Assembly (NCBI RefSeq): GCF_024139115.2
Contig: NC_085140.1
Coordinates: 317,071,259-317,135,258 of the forward strand
From: Armigeres subalbatus
Taxonomy: Eukaryota; Arthropoda; Insecta; Diptera; Culicidae
DNA length: 64,000 bases
Direction: 5' to 3'
Part shown: positions 57,282 through 64,000 of the stretch, piece by piece
Layout of the letters: every line of letters starts with the position of its first letter
Position numbering within the stretch: position 1 is the stretch's first letter
Notes under the pieces: model-generated
The model's input: the letters and a program-made list of their open reading frames with translations, nothing else
What the model was told of the DNA's origin: nothing
Databases searched by the model: none
Program-made: the position numbers and the translations under genes

Positions 57282-58765
57282 GACCCGATTTTGTGAACCT
57301 TTTTTATTATAAAAAACTCACAACGGTCCACGGGCGTATGGCGAAATGCTTCAACATGGTACTTGACAACCCGGGGCAGTTACCGGAATATATCACTAGT
57401 GGTGTCACTTATCTTCTGCCGAAGGATCGGAATACTTTGAACCAAGCCAAGTACAGACTAATAACGTGTCTTTCGAGTCTATATACAGTGCTATCATCGG
57501 TAATAGCAAGGAGGGTGCAGAACCATTGTGACGTCAACAACCTGATGACCGAGGAACAAAAAGGTTGCCGACGTAACACACGAGGCTGCAAGGATCAGGT
57601 CGATGCAGTCATTGTATGGCAGGCCACCCACAAGCGAAGAAACCATGGTCGTATATTGACCATCAAAAAGCATACGACTCAGTACCTCATTCGTACCTCA
57701 TTAAGGTACTGCAGTTGTATAAGGTAGACAGTAACGTCATCAGGCTAATGCCATACGATATGGGGATGTGGAGCACTTTCCTACACATTACCGATGGAGA
57801 AAAGGTGTTACGGTCTAGGACTCTCAGCATCAGAAGCTGTACCAAGTTTTGCGGCTTGTAACGATATTCAGTAAAGACATCCGGATGGAGTTTGGAATCC
57901 ATAAATGTTGATCCATATATCTACATCGGGGTCACCTGGTAGATGCCGACAGTTTCCCTGTTTACAAACAGGAGGAGATTCAAAACATGGTTGAAGGCGA
58001 AACGTACAAGTTCCTAGGTATCCTGCAACTGAAAGGTATTCACCATACGATGGTAAAGAAAGAGCTGCAGGAAAAGTTCTTGCATCGTATCAACGGTATT
58101 TTGAAGAACTTCTTGTCGACTGGCAACAAAGTGAAGGCGATAAACACGTTTGCCTTGCCCTTGTTGACGTACAGAGAAGTGGACCAAGGCTGACTTGAAG
58201 GCGTTAGAACGAGCCGTACTAGTGGTATTCACCAACCATCGCATGCGCCATCCAAAATCGTCCATTGAGAGAGTCACCCTGCCACGTACAGTAGAAGGAG
58301 GAGGCGTGACCGATATACAAACACTATGTGTTTCCAGCAGTTGCGAAGATACTTCGTGAAGAGCCAGAACCGCCACGAAATCGATTGCCCTGTGTGTGAA
58401 GCTGACCACGGATTCAGTGTCCTGCATCTGGCGCAGGAAGGCTATCACCTGAATTGCGACATCAAAACTGTCGACGAGATGATTGCATCGTTGAAGTAGA
58501 AGGAGTTGCATGGGATGCACCCCCAACTGCAATTCAGTAGGAGAGACGACCGAGCGTATCGTGTCCGGGTGTTCAGCCGATTACTGATTGAGCCTATCTC
58601 GGTCGCCACAAATCTCTTCTGAGATCCTTAGGAGAGTTTGAACTATCTCATAACCTCCACAGCATCCAAAGGAAAGTAGTTCTTAGAACTTGCAGCATTG
58701 TAAGAAGGTTCCTGAACCACCACAAATTATACATCCGGAGCGCTTTTTGTAGGATTTAAGTCAAT

Positions 58766-61700
58766 CGGCGAATGAGATTCACAGAGGCTAATCCCCTTTA
58801 GCATTTAGATTGCCCGGGATAGGTGGAAATTCCCAGCAGTTGTGCTGAGGAAGTGCCGTATAAGGAAATTAAAATTGAAGCAAATTGAAATTTTTCATGC
58901 CTCCTCCTTAGTGACACAATAGCTGCCACTAAATATACTGCATTTTTATTGAGTTTCGCTGATGCAAAATATATACGTTGTTAGATTAGAATACCAAATA
59001 TTGAATTTTAAATGCTGGTTTGGTTTACAGGTGTCTGCAAGTCGACGAAATTATTGGGAACTTTTGATGCCATCTCAATTCAGTAATCTAATTTCAGCTT
59101 CCATTCTGATGTTGAACTGCTCAACATTATAAACATTATTATTATCATTCAATCACACCGGGTCGAAGTCCTCACCGAACAAAATCTTTTGATCGAACCG
59201 CTTGAGTTTGTAAAAATCTGGGCAAGTAAAGTGGTGCTGCGGAAAGTCCGATCGAAACACGATCGCCGATTGATAGGCAATAAATCCGGACGTAGCTACT
59301 AATAAATTCCTGTTAGGCCTTATAAAGTCACAAAAATTATTTTTAATTGCGGGAAAAAGTAATTTGATGTCAATCATTTTCTCCTTCGGCCATCGCTGCC
59401 TAGCCCCCCATAGCAAGTGTACGCAGTGCGCCATCATCCTACTTGGGGAAGGAGACGCATCTTTGTTGCTGGTGGTTGGTGACCATTAATCTGTCGGCGG
59501 CCCTTGTGAGATAACCAACCGCTCCTCGCGGACAATAAATGGAAAGCTTGTCGCACTGCATGTTCGATATCGACCATGATCACCTGTGTTATTGGTGAAG
59601 ATGATCATCGTGATCGCCTGCCGCCGTCGATGTAGCCAGCAAATGCCAATGGTAGGCAGTCAGTCAATCGTGGTCCGAGGCGGTGCCCAGGTGCTTTGAT
59701 CTGACACGATAGAGATCAGCCTGGGATGATTGCGGTGCTTTAACGTGTTTTTCGGTATCAATCAACACGAGCGTTCAGGCGAAACGACGCATCAATCACC
59801 AACGTTTGGCGAGACATGAACCGGTGATTTGAGGTGCAGAAAATTTATGGTACAGATTGGAATTGATGTTAAATGTGTATTTTGAAAAGTTCGTAAATTA
59901 TGTTATTAAGGCATGATCAATCGTCGGGAACATTATGGGCTTGACACAGCTTTTAGTGAGATCATTCAAGTCCATCAATATGTCGTTCCCAAATGTGCAA
60001 TGTATAATACGAAATTGCGTAGGAACGCAAGCCACCCCAACGCATGTCTAAAAAATTTTAACCCCTGGGATTAGAAATACTGCTTGGTTGATGAAGACAT
60101 ATTATCAGCATCATCCCACTGTTGGCAATCCGAGCTTCCTAATCCTATTCCTGCTTCGGCTTTCTGACTGAGAGCCTGAGAGGCATCATCGGCAGAGAGA
60201 AGCAGAAAATACAAAACAATTGAATCGCACTAAGCAAGCGAAGCGATGCCTTTAATCACATGCAAACAATTTACCCAAAGCTAAGTTTAATTTACCCAAA
60301 AGGGACTTTGATCAACTAAAAATTGAGAATATTGAATATACTCAAATCGGGCCTGTGTGGCGTTTGCATCTTGCTCTAGTTTTGACAACAATCATGAGAA
60401 AAAAAGAAAAATTACCCAAATTTTGAGTATTTTCAACTCAAATTGTATTGATTTATCTGTCTGTGTGGGTTTGAATAAAAGACACTATAATGCATTTTAT
60501 GAGACAGATCGAAACAGCTGTTTTTCTCGTGTTTATCTACTTTGAGAATTAGTAGGAGCCCGTTTGTTAGGAAATTTCGGGCTGCACATTCCGATGGGTT
60601 CCATCATCAATTCTACCAGTTTCACTTTTCGGTTACCCGGGCTTTAGAACAAAGATTTTCATATGATTCTTAAAACGTGTCGTTAGATTATTCACATCAT
60701 TGCATTCTAAGCAAGAAATGTTGAGGAAAACACGAATGAAAAATAAAAAGTTACAAACATTATCTTGTATTCGGACCTAACGGAATGTTCACGCATAATC
60801 ATATCAATATAAACCATAAAAAGTAAATAATCGGGCTACCCAGAAACGTCCCATACAATATCTTCTTCTTCTTCTTATTGGCACACGGTGTAAAAAAATG
60901 GATTATTATCGAAGTTTCATGTACCTCTGATTTTTTTCACAGAAAGTTATTCAAGGACATTTGAAATAAGGCACGGAGTGTTTCAAAATATTTCATCGGC
61001 GATTTTTTGAAAAAAGTAGTTTTTATTGTTTTCATCTCCAATATTCGGTATAGTCGGAAGTCAAATGATAACTCAGCAATGGATGAATCATAGTAATTAA
61101 CCATCAAAAATAGAAATATACACATTTGTAGTTTTTCTGTATAGAAAACAAATATTTAAACGGATCTAAAATGGTAAAAAAATCCTTTTTTCATGTAATT
61201 CAAGCGTTTCTTAAGTGTTTTTTTTTTATTATTTTTTATTTGCGAAGGTTACAGTTTTTTCAGTAATTATTATCTATTTCCGACTTCTATCATGTTTTCT
61301 GTTAGATACAATATCGGAAATTTTCTCTTTCAACATTTGTGCTAGATGACTTACCCACTGAAGTGCGCCGTATTTTAGAAGTTATAACATTTTCTTTTTT
61401 GAGCATATGATACAGCGCGTAGCTCATGCGTATGTGCAAATATAGTATGTTTGGTATGTGCCACACGCTTTTTTTCTGGTCTCTCACTGAGTATTGTACG
61501 TAACACCTTTTAGTCGTAAAATTAAAAAGCAAAACTTAGTCCTGGAACTGATTATGTATGCAGAAGGTAACCTTAGTCGTAGTAGAAATGCTTCACAGGA
61601 AACGTCATAATCGGCTGCACCAAGCATTTGGAACATTTTTTCAACACCTTTAAACACAACCCTTCGAGCACCATCACGGCACAATCAATAAAAAACTTAT

Positions 61701-62010
61701 CTCTGTCTCTACACGCAACCATATACACCGTCTTAGCAGAGTTAATGCCAGAGTGTAAAATAATCGAAATTATTTGGTGAAGCCCACCTTTCTTCAGCTC
61801 ACTTCCAGACACATTCATAGTCGGCTCTGGACTGGACTGTCAATATTCGGTTGAATATTAGTCATTGAATATTTTTGCACTTTCCACTAATTTATAAATT
61901 ATTCGAAATTTAAACACGTTTGAATTGAGTAAAGTTATGTATCACACAGAAATGAGTCCGATTTGCGTTCGTGAGGCAATTTCAGAGGTAAACGTCAACA
62001 GAAACAATAC
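58766..62010. other. spacer with weak signals
   Basis: 59460-59850 is GC-richer and looks single-copy. atcttcttcttcttcttattggcac at 60861 is the complement of a Feilai-type tail with nothing else attached. 61820-61925 (ggactgtcaatattcggttg..) resembles 53650-53760 and is a relic of that hAT-like MITE. Poly-T runs occur at about 61210. No supported gene. Confidence 0.5.
59153..59437 (-). CDS. unrecognised ORF, possible exon
   Basis: 94 codons from an ATG, with normal composition and a run of aromatic residues (FRSDFPQHHFTCPDFYKLKR), ending FGEDFDPV before TGA. No signal peptide and no recognised domain. It lies next to the GC-richer single-copy-looking stretch, so a host exon is possible, but a chance ORF cannot be excluded. 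Confidence 0.25.
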   Translation of the reverse strand: MMAHCVHLLWGARQRWPKEKMIDIKLLFPAIKNNFCDFIRPNRNLLVATSGFIAYQSAIVFRSDFPQHHFTCPDFYKLKRFDQKILFGEDFDPV

Positions 62011-62011
62011 T

Positions 62012-62390
62012 AATGAATTATTGGCAGTGGCTGATTTTCTACCCGCCGCTGTCACATCCAGGCGCTATAGTATATGCGCAAAATAGCCAGCATGAGTTAA
62101 CCGCCAGGAATTTGTATGGCGAAAGATTTTTTTTTTTTTTAAACTTTATTAAGGTGTTGTATGGCGAAAGATATCTAACGCGGGTTTTCTCGAAAATAGA
62201 AACTTTTCATGAAAAACTATTTGGTACCGGTTATGTAGGAAGGTGTCTGCTACTACGCCTACCAAATATATTTTCGATGAAGGTGCTTATTTTTGAGAAA
62301 TTGGACATTAGATGCCTTCCGCCATACTAATTTCAGAAAGTTAACTCCAAGTGTGCCGCTGTAAGCACGCTCAAAGTGGGTGATTCATTA
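62012..62390 (+). repeat. 334-bp direct repeat, copy 1 (with 45-bp insertion)
   Basis: aatgaattattggcagtggc to gtgggtgattcatta. It is the same length as copy 2 once a 30-bp insert and its 15-bp target duplication are removed. About 10 percent divergence by eye. Confidence 0.93.
62127..62156 (-). mobile_element. 30-bp retro-insertion: poly(A) tail with AATAAA
   Basis: On the minus strand: CACCTTAATAAAGTTT followed by about 14 A. The 15-bp word ttgtatggcgaaaga stands on both sides (62112-62126, 62157-62171) and occurs once in copy 2 (about 62691), the empty site. It looks like the extreme 3' end of a polyadenylated transcript copied in by a LINE. Confidence 0.85.
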
Positions 62391-62487
62391 TGTTTTTTCT
62401 GCACATAGCAAGCATTTTCAGTGACAGTCGAACGAATGAGTCGATGGAATAGGAAGTATTGCTGCTGCGAAAACAGTCTTCTAAGAC

Positions 62488-62575
62488 AGCGGTTCTCAAC
62501 CTGGGGTACATGTACCCCTGGGGGTACCTTCGCTGGCCCTAGGGGGTATCTCGGACAAAAATGCGTAATGGCGGA
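62488..62575 (+). repeat. hAT-type terminus (cagcggttctcaacc)
   Basis: CAGCGGTTCTCAACC followed by the palindrome ggggtacatgtacccc matches the terminus of a widespread hAT family. No partner end nearby. It lies between the two direct repeats. Confidence 0.6.
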
Positions 62576-62589
62576 CATATTACAATTCC

Positions 62590-62923
62590 AATGAATTATT
62601 GGCAGTGGCTGATTTTCTACCTGCCGTTGTCACTTCCAGGCGCTATGGTATATGCGCAAAATAGCCAGCATGAGTTAACCACCTGAAGTTTGTATGGCGA
62701 AAGACATCTAACGCGGGTTTTCTTAACCGTAGGAACTTTTCACGAAAAACTATTTGGTACCGGTTATGTAGGACGGTGTCCGCTATTACGCCTACCAAAT
62801 ATTTTTTCGATTAAGGTGCTTATTTTTGAGATATTAAGCATTAGATGCCTTTCGCCATACTGATTTCCGAAAGTTAACTCCTAGTGTGCCGCTGTAAGCA
62901 CGCTCAAAGCAGGCGATTCATTA
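62590..62923 (+). repeat. 334-bp direct repeat, copy 2
   Basis: Aligns end to end with copy 1 without the insertion. Both copies start with aatgaatt and end with gattcatt, short inverted words that may be element ends. Confidence 0.93.
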
Positions 62924-63149
62924 AAATTCATTGATAAAGTTTTGATAATTGTGTATTTTCTATTTCAAAAAATTATATTGTACATAATATGTAATGCGAT
63001 CAATAAATCCCAATTGAATCCTGCCTTCCACAACCAGCACAATTTATGAAGGGCTGCGGAACAAAAGATCAAACGAACAAAACGTCGAGTGAACAAAATG
63101 ATTTTTTTTTCACTAAAGCTCGGTTGCTTAGTTGCAAGAGGATTAGAAG

Positions 63150-64000
63150 CATCCTTTTACGCCTCTCGGAAGCCTTCTTCCAAGCAGCTCGAAGGCTTCT
63201 TTTCAAGAAGCTCGGAAGCCTCCTTTCAAGTGGTTAGGCTGCCTTCTTTCAAGAGGCTCGGAAGCATCCTTTCAAGTGGTTCGGAAGCCTCCTTTCAAGA
63301 GGCTCGGAAGCCTCCTCTCAAGAGGCTCGGAAGTCTTCTCTCAAGAAGCTCGGAAACTTTTCTTTCAAAAGGCTCAAAGCCTCTTTTCAAGAGAGGCTCT
63401 GAAGCCTTTTTCCAAAAGGATCGGAAGGCTCCTTTCGAGAGGCTCGGAAGCCTCTTTTCAAGAGGTTCGGAATCCTCCTTTCAAGTGGTTAGGTTGCCTT
63501 CTTTCAAGAGGCTCGTAAGCCTGCTTTCAAGAGGCTCGGAAGTCTACTTTCAAGTGGTTCGGAAGCCTCCTTCCAAGAGGCTCGAAAGCCTTCTTTCAAG
63601 AGGCTCGGAAGCCTCCTTTCAAGAAGCTCAAAAGCCTCCTTTTCTAGAGAATCAAAAACCTCCTTTCAAGATGCTTGGAAGCCTTCTCTCAAGAATCTTG
63701 GAAGCCTTCTTTCAAAAGGCTCAAAAGCCTCCTTTCAAGAGGCTCTGAAGCCTTTTTCCAAAAGGATCGGAAGGCTCCTTTCGAGAGGCTCGGAAGCCTC
63801 TTTTCAAGAGGTTTGGAAGCCTCCTTTCAAGTGGTTAGGTTGCCTTCTTTCAAGAGGCTCTTAAGCCTCCTTTTTCTTGAGAATCAAAAACCTCCTTTCA
63901 AGATGCTTGGAAGCCTTCTTTCAAAAGGCTCAAAAGCCTCCTTTCAAGAGGCTCTGAAGCCTTTTTCCAAGAGGCTCGGAAGGCTCCTTTCAAGAGGCTC
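63150..64000. repeat. 23-bp hairpin minisatellite
   Basis: Units of the type cctcctttcaagaggctcggaag repeat about 37 times to the window edge. Each unit pairs with itself (GAGGCT..AGCCTC). A larger pattern is visible: a block of about 120 bp beginning gaggctctgaagccttttt recurs at 63393, 63739 and in part at 63948, spacings close to multiples of 23. Since 69 is three units, the array stays open in several frames; the long ORFs here are artefacts of that. Confidence 0.92.

Larger units (their letters stand above)
51403..58759 (+). pseudogene. R2/R4-type ORF in three pieces
   Basis: Piece 1 ends at the RTE. Piece 2 begins with LQYSYRLVSTENILNQEI and runs to about 57018. Piece 3 starts in the RT fingers: KLTTVHGRMAKCFNMVL, VTYLLPKDRNTLN and EEQKGCRRNTRGCKDQV (57300-57610), then a shift and IDHQKAYDSVPHSYLIKVL (57616-57860). 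The region of the catalytic box is deleted or too decayed to see. QNMVEGETYKFLGILQLKG follows at 57987, then LPRTVEGGGVTDIQ. The last part (RTCSIVRRFL near 58700) comes directly after a block normally far upstream, so most of the C-terminal endonuclease region is missing. The stop is at about 58757. Confidence 0.72.
51400..58765 (+). mobile_element. R2/R4-type LINE, 5'-truncated, carrying nested insertions
   Basis: Three pieces form one element: 51400-51523, 56305-57018 and 57282 to about 58765. They were separated by an RTE (51524-56304) and a Feilai SINE (57019-57281). The left end is undefined and the 3' end is approximate. The RT region without an upstream APE endonuclease, and the style of the conserved blocks, fit the R2 superclade (R4/Dong or NeSL relatives). 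Confidence 0.7.

Noticed and set aside
60861..60890. Feilai SINE copy
   Set aside because: Only a tail-like gaagaagaag stretch is present, without head or body; could be a simple repeat.
63089..63748. 219-residue Ser/Leu-rich protein
   Set aside because: It is translation of a 23-bp minisatellite, open because three units make 69 bases.

Overview
The window is mosquito nuclear DNA, most likely from an Aedes species. The strongest marker is a tRNA-derived SINE that I recognise as Feilai, present in three recognisable copies. It sits with Penelope-like, I-clade and RTE-clade retroelements, many TA-flanked or foldback MITEs, and AT-rich spacers. I find no host protein-coding gene that I would defend. 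The recognisable coding sequence is transposon-derived, and every copy is broken by frameshifts, stops, truncation or later insertions.

Layout. 1-3823: Penelope-like elements in an inverted plus tandem arrangement, inserted into a broken repeat-family ORF (3824-4421). 5.8-8.8 kb: a satellite array of about 143 bp per unit, interrupted by a MITE and flanked by inverted arms. 9.07-16.76 kb: Penelope pieces bracketing a nearly full-length minus-strand I-clade LINE (ORF1 with three zinc knuckles; ORF2 with endonuclease, RT and RNase H). 16.8-23.7 kb: degenerate minisatellites, MITEs and a 1-kb foldback element that contains a Feilai copy. 23.96-26.17 kb: a 5'-truncated RTE with its target-site duplication (TSD). 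26.2-29.7 kb: low-repeat spacer. 29.76-35.62 kb: an intron-containing transposase-like gene of BED-finger/hAT type, split by a 3.36-kb RTE-type element with an 11-bp TSD. 38.4-41.5 kb: foldback elements, a Penelope-type inverted element carrying decayed hammerhead motifs, and a second transposase relic. 42.7-45.8 kb: a pogo-like TIR element nested in a MITE. 46.5-47.4 kb: an RTE fragment with a 101-bp tandem duplication. 49.7-50.6 kb: a TA-flanked TIR element.

51.4-58.8 kb is the most layered part. An R2/R4-type LINE was hit by a full-length RTE (12-bp TSD), which was hit by a 700-bp foldback element and by a hAT-like MITE. That MITE was then hit by a further foldback element. A Feilai SINE also sits in the same R2/R4-type element. 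62.0-62.9 kb is a 334-bp direct repeat in which one copy carries a 30-bp poly(A) retro-insertion. 63.1-64.0 kb is a hairpin-forming 23-bp minisatellite.

Most insertion boundaries come from TSDs read directly on both sides. Family names rest on protein motifs and on what I know of the families; no database search was possible.
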